A stretch of 64,000 nucleotides of DNA from Alteromonas indica (lineage in GTDB: Bacteria > Pseudomonadota > Gammaproteobacteria > Enterobacterales > Alteromonadaceae): assembly GCA_003056425.1 (NCBI GenBank), contig PYVY01000008.1:1-64000 (forward strand). The letters run 5' to 3'. The translations under genes were made by a program, and so were the position numbers. Position 1 is the first letter of the stretch. The number at the start of each line of letters is the position of its first letter. Of this stretch, positions 9,202 to 17,250 are shown piece by piece. The notes under the pieces are model-generated. The model saw nothing but the letters and a program-made list of their open reading frames with translations, made no database searches and was not told the DNA's origin.

Positions 9202-9249
9202 GTTGCAGCTCCCTATTAAGAAATAGGCCATCCCTGGCCTTAGCGGTTG

Positions 9250-9747
9250 TTACTGGTTTATCAAATCATCAAAGGCGGTTGGGTCTTCCACGTCCTGGGT
9301 AAACTCTCGCCCGTTTAGCGGCAATGGTGTATCAGTAGATTCTTGCTCAAATGCCGCACGTGTATAGGAAGAAACATTTACCTGTTGCGCCTCAACCATA
9401 ATGGTAATCATCCCTTCCACAGGCTCATTCACCCCATCGGTGACCGTAAACGTGAAACTGTCTTCGCCAGCATATTCTGCTACCGGGGTATAGGTGAAAT
9501 TTCCATCGGCCGCGATCTCTACAGAACCATTAACCGGCCCATCAGCCATGACAAATGTCAGTGCATCTCCCTCTTCATCCGTAGCTGTTAATGTTTCAGA
9601 AAACGCGGTTTCTGTTTGCGTAGAAAATGACTCCGACACCGCCTCAGGGGCCGTGTTTTCCGCGTCAGGTACGACATAGTCATCATCGTCATCGAAACAG
9701 CCGGTTAGCATGACAGTAGCGGCAGCTACCATTAATAAATTACGCAT
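9250..9747 (-). CDS. Lipoprotein with a cadherin/VCBS-like Ig domain
   Basis: A 165-residue lipoprotein. The signal sequence ends in LTGC, so Cys17 should be lipidated; the following FDDDDD has no inner-membrane retention Asp directly at +2 (F is at +2), so outer-membrane sorting is plausible. Residues about 33-118 form one Ig-like repeat of VCBS/cadherin type (TATDEEGDALTF, YTPVAEYAGEDSFTFTVTDG), with acidic loops of the sort that bind calcium. The C-terminal 45 residues are of unknown fold. It follows the DUF4331 gene after 9 bases. It may display or tether the DUF4331 protein, which is inference from position. Confidence 0.75.
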   Translation of the reverse strand: MRNLLMVAAATVMLTGCFDDDDDYVVPDAENTAPEAVSESFSTQTETAFSETLTATDEEGDALTFVMADGPVNGSVEIAADGNFTYTPVAEYAGEDSFTFTVTDGVNEPVEGMITIMVEAQQVNVSSYTRAAFEQESTDTPLPLNGREFTQDVEDPTAFDDLINQ

Positions 9748-9756
9748 AGTGGCTCC

Positions 9757-11340
9757 TTATTCAGCTGAACCTGAGATAGGTGTCATCAGATACGGGAAGC
9801 TGCTACCTATCATAGATGCATCTATAGGAGCGCCATCGGTAAAGGGAACTTCACCGGTGTTCGCATCTTCTGGTGCACACAAACCGAGGTCCGTATCTTC
9901 GCCGTTCACCGGGATGGGGTAACACAAACGCCCCATTACCACGCGCAATGCAATATCCACTACATCATCGCCGGGACGACGACCATTTGGAAAGCCTGCT
10001 AAATCATCACCAGCGACGCCAAAAGCCGATTGGTCGGCTGCCGGGGTAGCGGGAATAGTAGTATTTAATCGCAGCATTTCCGAAGGGGTGACAGTGGCAA
10101 GTTGGTTAACGCCTTCAAAGCCGGTTAAAAACGCGGTGACCAGGTCATTACGTGGGAAGTTGGTTGGGGCCAGAGTGTCCATCTCAGTACCCAGTGTAGT
10201 GTTGACGGCATCTTTAAATAAAATATTCAACAGCTCAGGTAATACCGGGTTAGTAACATAATCGGCAAATTGGCCATCCTGGGCTGGCATGGAGGTAGAA
10301 AATGTATCTTTATCTCCAAGTCCAATGACTAACTCATTAACCAAAGGATTGCCTAAGCGTGAAACCTGGGTCATCGCGCCACCATTTACTTCTGGTTTAG
10401 CGTACGTCGCATTCGGGTTTAAAATACGCGCTTGGGGCAAACTGGCCGTAGTCCAACCACCTATACTTCCATTGCCTTCACCCGTAACACATTCAGCGGG
10501 TACTTCAACGGCAATTGAGGTAACGTTTTTATCTTTAAGATCGTCGTTGGCGCTATCTTGTGTTATGCCGCCAGGAAAGCCCCCCGCATCCCCGGCGCCG
10601 GGTGCACTATCGCCTTCCACCGGTACATAATTAACTAAATCAAACGTATCGCCGAGATTCACTACAAAGGGGTCTTTACGTTGGCCTACAAATACCCGGC
10701 CCGGGTTATCACAGCCTTCAATTGCAAAAGAGTAAACAAACTGGCCGGCATAGCGGGCGTACTCTTCGGTGCTGGTAAAGGTTTTGTCGCCTATATAATC
10801 TAATGGTTTGTAAAAGGCTTCGCCCTGTGATGGCATTACCGTAGTGCGGGTGCCAGAACGTAAATCCCCGCTAACAATCTGCATGTCGTACATTTCTGAA
10901 AAGTTTGCGTTGGTCGCATCGTCGGCCGAAACCGGGCCAACATTTTTCAGCGGAACCTTAATCATTTTTTCTTCGCCACTGGGGCCTACTGGTAAAGCAA
11001 TGCCTTCACCTTCTGCCGCCAGCTTGTTTGTGAACTTAAATGTAAAGCTGATATCTTCTACAGCGTCGCCATCGTTATCAATATGAATGGCATATTCAGC
11101 TGCCGGATCCATCGCAAAATAGTTAGGGCCCCCATAGGCATCCTGAAGAGGAATGTAATTAGCAATCATAGTTACATAGCCTTCCCGGCCTGACTCGTAA
11201 CTATTGAACATGTAGAAGTCGGTGGAATCGACGGTAGGCATCCGGGTAATATTGGGTGCTTCTCTATGGCTTGATGCTACTGCGGAGGTAACTACCAGGG
11301 CGCCAGTGAGTGCAACCGCGATCGGAGTGAGTTTAAGCAT
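9757..11340 (-). CDS. DUF4331 family exported protein
   Basis: A 527-residue exported protein with signal peptide (MLKLTPIAVALTGALVVTSA, cleavage near AVA-SSHREAP). The SSHREAPNI start followed by DSTDFYMF is the hallmark of DUF4331, whose function is unknown. Acidic Gly/Asp stretches (HIDNDGDAVEDISFTF) resemble calcium-binding loops. The C-terminus contains CYPIPVNGEDTDLGLC, so one disulfide is possible. It is the first gene of a tight four-gene operon (11340-7067) whose promoter region holds two dyads, and lies just downstream of the ECF sigma/anti-sigma pair. That arrangement suggests ECF-controlled expression. Confidence 0.85.
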   Translation of the reverse strand: MLKLTPIAVALTGALVVTSAVASSHREAPNITRMPTVDSTDFYMFNSYESGREGYVTMIANYIPLQDAYGGPNYFAMDPAAEYAIHIDNDGDAVEDISFTFKFTNKLAAEGEGIALPVGPSGEEKMIKVPLKNVGPVSADDATNANFSEMYDMQIVSGDLRSGTRTTVMPSQGEAFYKPLDYIGDKTFTSTEEYARYAGQFVYSFAIEGCDNPGRVFVGQRKDPFVVNLGDTFDLVNYVPVEGDSAPGAGDAGGFPGGITQDSANDDLKDKNVTSIAVEVPAECVTGEGNGSIGGWTTASLPQARILNPNATYAKPEVNGGAMTQVSRLGNPLVNELVIGLGDKDTFSTSMPAQDGQFADYVTNPVLPELLNILFKDAVNTTLGTEMDTLAPTNFPRNDLVTAFLTGFEGVNQLATVTPSEMLRLNTTIPATPAADQSAFGVAGDDLAGFPNGRRPGDDVVDIALRVVMGRLCYPIPVNGEDTDLGLCAPEDANTGEVPFTDGAPIDASMIGSSFPYLMTPISGSAE

Positions 11341-11383
11341 GGTTTTTCCTTGTGTGCTTAGAATCTACCCAATCCTTACGCGG

Positions 11384-11412
11384 CTAAAATGTAAACAGAT
11401 GCAGCATTTTAG
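11384..11412 (-). promoter_or_regulatory. Inverted repeat in the DUF4331 leader
   Basis: CTAAAATG (11384-11391) and CATTTTAG (11405-11412) form an 8-pair stem with a 13-base loop, 10 bases downstream (on the minus strand) of the 16-base palindrome. No T run follows, so it is not an obvious terminator. It could be an operator or leader hairpin. Confidence 0.35.
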
Positions 11413-11422
11413 TATATATAAT

Positions 11423-11438
11423 GTTAACTATAGTTAAC
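11423..11438. promoter_or_regulatory. Perfect 16-base palindrome before the DUF4331 operon
   Basis: GTTAACTATAGTTAAC is exactly its own reverse complement. It lies about 83 bases before the DUF4331 start in the 130-base gap after the anti-sigma gene. Its position suits an operator for a dimeric regulator. No regulator is identified. Confidence 0.45.
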
Positions 11439-11470
11439 TATTCTTCTGTAGCTTTGTGGTACTAAGTAGG

Positions 11471-12163
11471 CTATGACTTTACCGAAAATAGCGAGGCCAC
11501 ATACAAAACTTCGGTAGGCGCCCCTGAGGCGGAACCGCCTACTGCCTCCAGACTCACCGCCAGGGCTTTCACCCTTTCAGCTTTCACCAAATTTGGTGTT
11601 TTGACGGCCAGTTCGCCCTGTTGCGGTATAACACCCAACGAAACCGGTGCACTGCCATCCGCGGGCAACATCCACAATTCATAATCGTTATTATTTTTTG
11701 ACGCTAGCTGACTGGTCGGTGTGATAAGCATTTGCTCTGGGCTAACCTTAATCAACCAAACTGGCTCGCTCTGTTGATTGTTCATTACCGCCAGCTGTTG
11801 GTAAACCTTTTCAGTATCAGGCGGTTGCATTAACCATAATGTCACACCTAACATCACTGCGGCGGCCATTGCCACAACCTTGGGCCAGCCGCGCGGTGAT
11901 CGTGCCGGCGAAGCAATGGCTTGTACATTGGACGATGTATGCAATCGCTGGGCAATCTTTTCCCAGGTAGATGCGGGCGGCGCAACAGGTTCGAGATGGG
12001 TAGCCAGCGTATTAAGCTGTTGTTCCCAATACCACGTAGCCTGGGCAATCGATTCATGACGCATCATCAATTTGGTAAAGCGTTGGCGAGCAGGGCCGCG
12101 TAACGTGCCCAGCACATATTGCGCCGCTAAGGCATCGCGAAGGGCCGGGGTTAAGTAGTTCAT
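11471..12163 (-). CDS. RskA-like membrane anti-sigma factor
   Basis: Predicted to hold the ECF sigma factor at the membrane until a signal triggers its release. It has 230 residues from the ATG at 12163, which forms an ATGA overlap with the sigma stop; an in-frame ATG 12 bases upstream is possible. Residues 1-90 are the helical sigma-binding region (ALRDALAAQYVLGTLRGPAR), followed by one membrane helix (VVAMAAAVMLGVTLWLM) and an extracytoplasmic RskA domain (YELWMLPADGSAPVSLGVIP). There is no HxxxCxxC zinc motif, as in RskA/SigK-type factors. Release in RskA systems is usually by regulated proteolysis. Confidence 0.86.
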   Translation of the reverse strand: MNYLTPALRDALAAQYVLGTLRGPARQRFTKLMMRHESIAQATWYWEQQLNTLATHLEPVAPPASTWEKIAQRLHTSSNVQAIASPARSPRGWPKVVAMAAAVMLGVTLWLMQPPDTEKVYQQLAVMNNQQSEPVWLIKVSPEQMLITPTSQLASKNNNDYELWMLPADGSAPVSLGVIPQQGELAVKTPNLVKAERVKALAVSLEAVGGSASGAPTEVLYVASLFSVKS

Positions 12164-12690
12164 AGCGATAAACACCGTTGCAGGGACTTTAAGCCGCGTC
12201 GTATCCAGCTTTTTACCGTGCCTAGAGGGCTGTCTACATGTTTTACTACTTCGGTATGCGACAGGCCGTTAAAGTAAGCTAGACAAATCGCCTGGCGCTG
12301 CTCGCTTTCCAATTCATCAAGGCAGCGATACAGCTTTTCGTGGGGGGGCTGGCGTGCGCCGAGTGTGCCGAGGTCTGGTGCGGCAATTTCGTCATTAAAG
12401 CTGTGTTCAGGACGAACCTTATGGTATCTCAGGCTATCCAAAGCCCGATAGCGAGCAATGCTAATCATCCAGGTGAGTACCGTACCGCGGCCACGGTGGT
12501 AGCTGTCGGCTTTATGCCATATCTGTACGTAAGCGTCTTGCAGCGCTTCTTCAGCAAGGTCTGCACGTTTTAATAGTTTTAGGGTAATGGCATAAAGTTG
12601 CCCGCTGGTGTGCTCATAGAGTGAGGCAAAAGCTGCTTTGTGCCCCAGAGCCGTGGCGACTAATAGTGGTAATAATTGTTCTTGGTCCAT
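12160..12690 (-). CDS. ECF sigma factor, SigK-like
   Basis: A group 4 (extracytoplasmic function) sigma-70 factor of 176 residues. Region 2 spans about 20-90 (LAEEALQDAYVQIWHKA, GTVLTWMISIARYRALDSLR) and binds the -10 element. Region 4 spans about 125-175 (QRQAICLAYFNGLSHTEV, GTVKSWIRRGLKSL), the -35-binding helix-turn-helix. It overlaps its anti-sigma partner by 4 bases. The likely regulon includes the DUF4331 operon just downstream and probably its own promoter. The gap to the upstream histidine kinase gene is only 28 bases, so read-through from there is possible. Confidence 0.92.
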   Translation of the reverse strand: MDQEQLLPLLVATALGHKAAFASLYEHTSGQLYAITLKLLKRADLAEEALQDAYVQIWHKADSYHRGRGTVLTWMISIARYRALDSLRYHKVRPEHSFNDEIAAPDLGTLGARQPPHEKLYRCLDELESEQRQAICLAYFNGLSHTEVVKHVDSPLGTVKSWIRRGLKSLQRCLSL

Positions 12691-12718
12691 CCAGTGAACG
12701 CTCCCTCAGTCAGAGTCG

Positions 12719-14017
12719 TCAGCTGCCCCCCAAAGGTTCTGCACATTCATGGCGCTGCTCTGGATGCACTACAGGTACCAGAATTTCCACAACGGTACCG
12801 CGGCCGGGGTTGCTGTTGGCAATAATTTTGCCTTTATGTTTTTCTATGGCGGTATACGCCACTGACAATCCCAGTCCTTGTCCCATCCCTTCCGGTTTGG
12901 TCGTAAAAAAGGGGTCAAAAATCTTCTTTATATTCTCGGCGCTAATACCAACGCCGCTATCTATTACTTTAATGCTTACGCGCTGCGCGGTAGCTCGGAT
13001 GTCAATTTTTACAAATCCTTTGCATTTTATTGACTGCGCAGCATTGATAAGTATGTTGGTCAGGGCCTGCTTTATGCTGGCGGGTTCACAAAAAATTTGC
13101 AGGTTGGGCGGGTTGCAGGACACTTTGTATACGGGCGCTTTATATTGTGCACCCACTAATTTAACTAATTGCTGGGTGGTTTCGTGAAGATTGAAAAGTT
13201 GCCAGCCGGTACTCTCTTCCAGGGCAAATTGCTTGAGGTTCTCCACAATATCGCGAACTCGGTTTAGCCCCTCACAGGACTCGTCTACTAGCGGCGAAAT
13301 ATCTTCTTTAAGTAATTCGTAGTGATAAGTATCCATCGTTTGGGCACTGAACTGCGCTAACGATGGTGAGGTAACCTGTAACTTGTCAGCCAGGGCGTCA
13401 CATAGGTTAAGCAACTGCTCGCTATAGTCTTTTAGCGTCGCCAGGTTGGCGGTAACAAAGCCAATGGGGTTATTAATCTCATGCGCTATCCCCGCGGCGA
13501 GTTGCCCGGTAGATGCCATTTTTTCAGCCTGTATTAACTGGCTCTGCGCGCTATCAAGTTTTTTAATTAATTTACGTTGCGCAGTGTGTTCCTGCTTCAG
13601 CGCTGATGCTAGCTCTTGTTGCGCCATCAAGTAACTGGCCTGGGCGGTAACATCCTGCAGAATAATACACGCTAGCTTCTGCTCAGAGGAAGGGCCGCTA
13701 ATGGGCACAATCTCCATGTTCTGATACATCTGGGTTTCTTCCCCGGTAATCGGGCGACTACTTTTGAAGGGGAATATATGCGCACGTTGCTCCCAATAAC
13801 TAAAGCTAGGATGCTGTAACACAAATACCGACTTGATACGTCTTGTTAAAAATTTTGCCTGTTCGGGGAATATGCTTATCAGAGGTTGTTGTAAGTAATT
13901 GTGGCGCTGGTCAGGCCGCATTCTGTCGAGAAAAAAGGCATTGAGATACTGCAACCGGTATTGCTCGTCTACCACGCATATCCCGACCGGTAATTTGGCT
14001 ACCAGTTGGTCGAACAT
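12719..14017 (-). CDS. Soluble PAS histidine kinase
   Basis: A 432-residue sensor kinase with no membrane segment. An N-terminal PAS domain (about 1-125), a coiled linker (130-165), the H box IAHEINNPIG with the phosphorylated His179, and a C-terminal ATPase with N box (NILINAAQSI), G1 (DSGVGIS) and G2 (GQGLGLSVAY) motifs. The kinase class is like DctB/NtrB-type HPK4. Its ATG directly abuts the CheC stop (TAA-ATG), so response regulator, CheC and kinase form one translation-coupled unit. The likely partner is the CheY-like protein at 14599, with CheC as phosphatase. The signal is unknown. Confidence 0.88.
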   Translation of the reverse strand: MFDQLVAKLPVGICVVDEQYRLQYLNAFFLDRMRPDQRHNYLQQPLISIFPEQAKFLTRRIKSVFVLQHPSFSYWEQRAHIFPFKSSRPITGEETQMYQNMEIVPISGPSSEQKLACIILQDVTAQASYLMAQQELASALKQEHTAQRKLIKKLDSAQSQLIQAEKMASTGQLAAGIAHEINNPIGFVTANLATLKDYSEQLLNLCDALADKLQVTSPSLAQFSAQTMDTYHYELLKEDISPLVDESCEGLNRVRDIVENLKQFALEESTGWQLFNLHETTQQLVKLVGAQYKAPVYKVSCNPPNLQIFCEPASIKQALTNILINAAQSIKCKGFVKIDIRATAQRVSIKVIDSGVGISAENIKKIFDPFFTTKPEGMGQGLGLSVAYTAIEKHKGKIIANSNPGRGTVVEILVPVVHPEQRHECAEPLGGS

Positions 14018-14602
14018 TTACCCTAATAACTCATCAAGCGTTTGCGTAAGCCTGTCTAGCGACGCGTCGTCCAGACAAAAAACCACGCGCATGGAAAATG
14101 ACGATATCTCGATATCAAACTGTACTTCCATGACCAAACTATTCGACCACTGAAACTCTTCAAAATTGGCTTTACGGGGGGAAAACAAGGTGGGCATATT
14201 TAAGTTAGTGCCTAGCGCCAGCTGAGCTGACAAACCAGCCAGGCATGCTCCGGCCAGAATATTAGAGAGTTCAAGAATAATTTCCTGAATATCTGTCTGG
14301 CTCAGTGGCGCATCGTATTCAAGCAGGGCACCAACTTCACATAAACCCTGTTGCGAAACCACCGACATGACTTCGCCTTGGATATCCCCTAAAAAAGACT
14401 GGCGGGTATAATAGGCGTCAGCTTGCTCACTGATCATACTGAACAACTGTTCGGGCGTCACAGAGGCAATTTTAGGTATTGATATACCTATTTTTGTTTC
14501 AATCAAATGAGCCAGTGAATTTGCCGCCTGACCCATCGATATATTCATCAATTCTTGCAGGGCGTCGCGCTGATCTGCTGTCAAAACGGACTCGGTACTC
14601 AT
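14018..14602 (-). CDS. cheC: CheC-family CheY-P phosphatase, two active sites
   Basis: Predicted to remove phosphate from a CheY-like receiver. The 194 residues contain both copies of the CheC signature E-x2-N-x22-P: E17-N20-P43 and E111-N114-P137. Both sites are therefore intact, whereas CheX has one and some CheC homologues have lost one. The start ATG overlaps the upstream response regulator stop (ATGA), and the stop abuts the kinase start. In Bacillus CheC partners with CheD; a CheD gene lies 2 kb upstream here (16635). The direct substrate is more likely the co-encoded receiver, which is inference from the coupling. Confidence 0.86.
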   Translation of the reverse strand: MSTESVLTADQRDALQELMNISMGQAANSLAHLIETKIGISIPKIASVTPEQLFSMISEQADAYYTRQSFLGDIQGEVMSVVSQQGLCEVGALLEYDAPLSQTDIQEIILELSNILAGACLAGLSAQLALGTNLNMPTLFSPRKANFEEFQWSNSLVMEVQFDIEISSFSMRVVFCLDDASLDRLTQTLDELLG

Positions 14603-14964
14603 AAATACCCCAGCTCGAACAAGGTCATTGCTAACTCTTCCTGGTCCAACGGTTTACGAATGAATTTGGCTGCGCCTAAGCTCATTACGATACGCTGTTT
14701 TTCTGGTTGGAAGTCGGCGCTAATAACGACTACGTGGGGTTTTTCAGTTTTGTCCGCCAGATATTCAAGTACCCCAACGCCATCAATTTCAGGCATGGTT
14801 AAATCCAGCAACATCAGCTCAAATGACGCTTTGTTTAATAACGCAATAGCTTCTTTACCGTTGGCTGCTTCATCTATTGCGTAATTCAGTTCTGGCGGTA
14901 GAGCTTTGATTACACTGCGTCGGGACAAGCGGGAGTCGTCTGCCACCAATACACGAACTGTCAT
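14599..14964 (-). CDS. Single-domain response regulator, CheY-like
   Basis: A stand-alone receiver of 121 residues. The acidic pocket is D9-D10, the phospho-acceptor is D54 (LLDLTMP), and the conserved Lys is in FIRKPL. It has no output domain, so it works by protein contact. It heads the receiver-CheC-kinase operon. Its sequence differs clearly from the chemotaxis CheY at 23828 (VLVADDSRLSRRSVIKAL against ILAVDDSSSIRQMVEMTL), so the two are not recent duplicates. Confidence 0.9.
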   Translation of the reverse strand: MTVRVLVADDSRLSRRSVIKALPPELNYAIDEAANGKEAIALLNKASFELMLLDLTMPEIDGVGVLEYLADKTEKPHVVVISADFQPEKQRIVMSLGAAKFIRKPLDQEELAMTLFELGYL

Positions 14965-15583
14965 ATAACCTCCAAACTTTCTACATCTTTAATACTGAGT
15001 ATTCGTCATTATTCATTTGTTGCAAGTTACCGCGCGAAAAACACAGCCATTTACGACCAAAGAATACCCGCTTCGAAGTATCACTTCGTTTATAAAGTAT
15101 ATGACATAAGTGACGGTAATCGTGTGTCATTTTTTACTCAGCCCTTGGCACAACCTGCGATAACTATTCTTAAGCTATTGTTTGAAATAAATAAAGCTTA
15201 ACTCCCTCTGTCATGTTGTATTGCCGTGCGATGGGCGTATTGGACGATAGGCATTTACGACCGCAATGCACCGGGGTGAAGCGGGTTAGCTTGCGCGTAG
15301 ACTGAGCATTCAAATTAGCGGGTTGGCCTAAACTCAGCACTATCCCCTCTAACGTTCTTAGCAATCGAATAACATGGAGCAGCGCTTTGCCAACGCGGCG
15401 CATCCATGCCCGCTAGATAACCACGTTATTAACGCGCCAATAGTGCGGCGTATTACCAGATGACTGATTGCCGGTGGCCAACCCGCGCTGCCGGGTAGCA
15501 CCTATTCAACGTACCAGTGGCAGCTTAAGTCCTACCGAAACTCTGTAGTTGCTAAAGGCCTGCACCAATGGTCGTCGCGAATA
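14965..15583. other. 619-base gap between CheB and the response regulator
   Basis: No convincing gene. A 77-codon frame on the minus strand (15170-15403) lacks family likeness and a clear RBS. The part next to the response regulator (about 14970-15130) is AT-richer and should carry the promoter of the receiver-CheC-kinase operon. No terminator for the che operon was recognised. Confidence 0.5.
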
Positions 15584-16627
15584 CTATAAACGGCTTCCGG
15601 CATGCACCGATTCCAGATATTTAATAATACTGGCGGGTAACAATTCTAAATCTAATATTTGGTTTGCTGCGCCCATACCAATGGCGACCTTAGGCATGCC
15701 GAATACCACACACGACGCCTCACTTTGGCAAATTGTATGGGCGCCGGCATTATGCAGGTTTAGCAACCCCTGCGCGCCGTCTTTACCCATCCCGGTTAAT
15801 AATGCTGCCACCACATTGTTACCGGCCGACTTAACCAGTGAGTCAAACATCACATCTACAGACGGCCGATGCCCGCTTACCCGCTCGCTGTCCGAAATCT
15901 CGATACGGTAGTCTGCTCCGCTTCTGACTACTGTCATATGGCGGTCGCCAGGGGCTAAATATCCGTGCCCCGGCAGTAGCCGTTCACCGCCCTTGGCTTC
16001 AACAATTTTCATTTTACTGCAGTTGTCTAAACGCTTAGCAAACGTGCTGGTATAACCCGGGGGCATATGTTGCGTTATTACTGTGGCTGGAGCGTTCGCC
16101 GGCAGAGCCTCCATCACGCTCTTAATGGCTTCAGTGCCACCGGTAGAGGCGCCGATGGCAATGATTTTTTCAGTTCCAGAGTAAGACAAGCTATTGGCAG
16201 TGGTAATTTTGGTACGTTGTTTTCGTACGTTTGAACGCGCCGCAGTGCGAATTTTTGCCAGAATGAGTCCGCGGTATTCTTCAATACCCTGAACCACGCC
16301 CAATTTGGGTTTCGGAATAAAATCTACCGCGCCTAATTCCAGCGAGCGTAATGTGGCTTCCGCCCCGTGCTCGGTCAGTGTGGAAATCATGACAACGGGG
16401 GTAGGGCGGGCTTCCATAAGTACTTCTAAAAAACGCAAACCATCAACTTTGGGCATCTCAATGTCTAATGTAATCACATCTGGAGTAAACTGTTTGACCA
16501 TTTGTTTTGCTACATAAGCATCGGGCGCTGTGCCCACCAAAGTCATATCATCCGCTGCATTTATAATCTCGCCCAATAAGTTACGAATCAGCGCCGAGTC
16601 ATCAACTACAAGTACCTTAATTGTCAT
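15584..16627 (-). CDS. cheB: Chemotaxis methylesterase/deamidase CheB
   Basis: Removes methyl groups from receptor glutamates and provides adaptation together with CheR. The 347 residues comprise an N-terminal receiver (phospho-acceptor D55 in ITLDIEMP, Lys in FIPKPK) and a C-terminal esterase with the nucleophile in GASTGG, the His region TQHMPPGYT, and the Asp in LTGMGKDGA. It is the last gene of the che operon, 7 bases after cheD. Confidence 0.96.
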   Translation of the reverse strand: MTIKVLVVDDSALIRNLLGEIINAADDMTLVGTAPDAYVAKQMVKQFTPDVITLDIEMPKVDGLRFLEVLMEARPTPVVMISTLTEHGAEATLRSLELGAVDFIPKPKLGVVQGIEEYRGLILAKIRTAARSNVRKQRTKITTANSLSYSGTEKIIAIGASTGGTEAIKSVMEALPANAPATVITQHMPPGYTSTFAKRLDNCSKMKIVEAKGGERLLPGHGYLAPGDRHMTVVRSGADYRIEISDSERVSGHRPSVDVMFDSLVKSAGNNVVAALLTGMGKDGAQGLLNLHNAGAHTICQSEASCVVFGMPKVAIGMGAANQILDLELLPASIIKYLESVHAGSRL

Positions 16628-16634
16628 ACACTAC

Positions 16635-17249
16635 CTATTCGAATAAGTCGAAGTCATCCTCACGGATGTGTTCTTTTAGTTTCATTCTGTAAACAGTCTC
16701 CCGGTCCATGATGGTGGTATTGTTGAGACGTTTTAGTCGCTTTACCTTCACTTCACCGGTTTCTGGGAAAAAATAAATTTTGCGGGGGTAGTCGCCTAAT
16801 AAATCGCTGGCAACTATCGGGATACTTTCGGTACGCAGATACTGGGCTACAAACTCAGCGTTTTTAAGGCCAATATTGTTTACCGTAATGCCCTTTAACA
16901 CATTGCCACCACCGAACACTTTTGCTTGTAAATAACGCCGGTCAGCGCCCATTCGCATCATCTCGTTAATTACCAGTTCCATGGCATGCATACCATAGCG
17001 GGCAGGGGCGCCGTATTTGTAGCAATCATCGCCATAATCGCAGGGCAATAAAAAATGGTTCATACCGAAAATACCGTTTTTAGTATCCCGTAAACAGGCT
17101 GATACACACGAACCCAGGACCGTTACTATCAGACTGTTTTTGTTGGTAGCAAAGTATTCCCCGGGTAAAATTTTTACTGCCTGGCGTTCAAACCGATTAT
17201 CGTAGTAAACATTTAAACCTGATAGCCTTTCCTGGGCCACTTCTGCCAC
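16635..17249 (-). CDS. cheD: Chemoreceptor glutamine deamidase CheD
   Basis: Converts specific receptor Gln residues to Glu, making them methylatable. The 204 residues include the catalytic Cys48 (LGSCVSAC) and His65 (GMNHFLLP), with the conserved FGGGNVL and AKVFGGG region. It follows cheR after a single base and precedes cheB by 7. In some bacteria CheD also binds CheC; a CheC gene lies downstream at 14018 in a separate unit. Confidence 0.95.
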   Translation of the reverse strand: MAEVAQERLSGLNVYYDNRFERQAVKILPGEYFATNKNSLIVTVLGSCVSACLRDTKNGIFGMNHFLLPCDYGDDCYKYGAPARYGMHAMELVINEMMRMGADRRYLQAKVFGGGNVLKGITVNNIGLKNAEFVAQYLRTESIPIVASDLLGDYPRKIYFFPETGEVKVKRLKRLNNTTIMDRETVYRMKLKEHIREDDFDLFE

Positions 17250-17250
17250 A

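Noticed and set aside
15170..15403. A 77-codon minus-strand frame in the cheB-response regulator gap
   Set aside because: No clear ribosome-binding site, no family likeness, and the sequence composition does not look coding.
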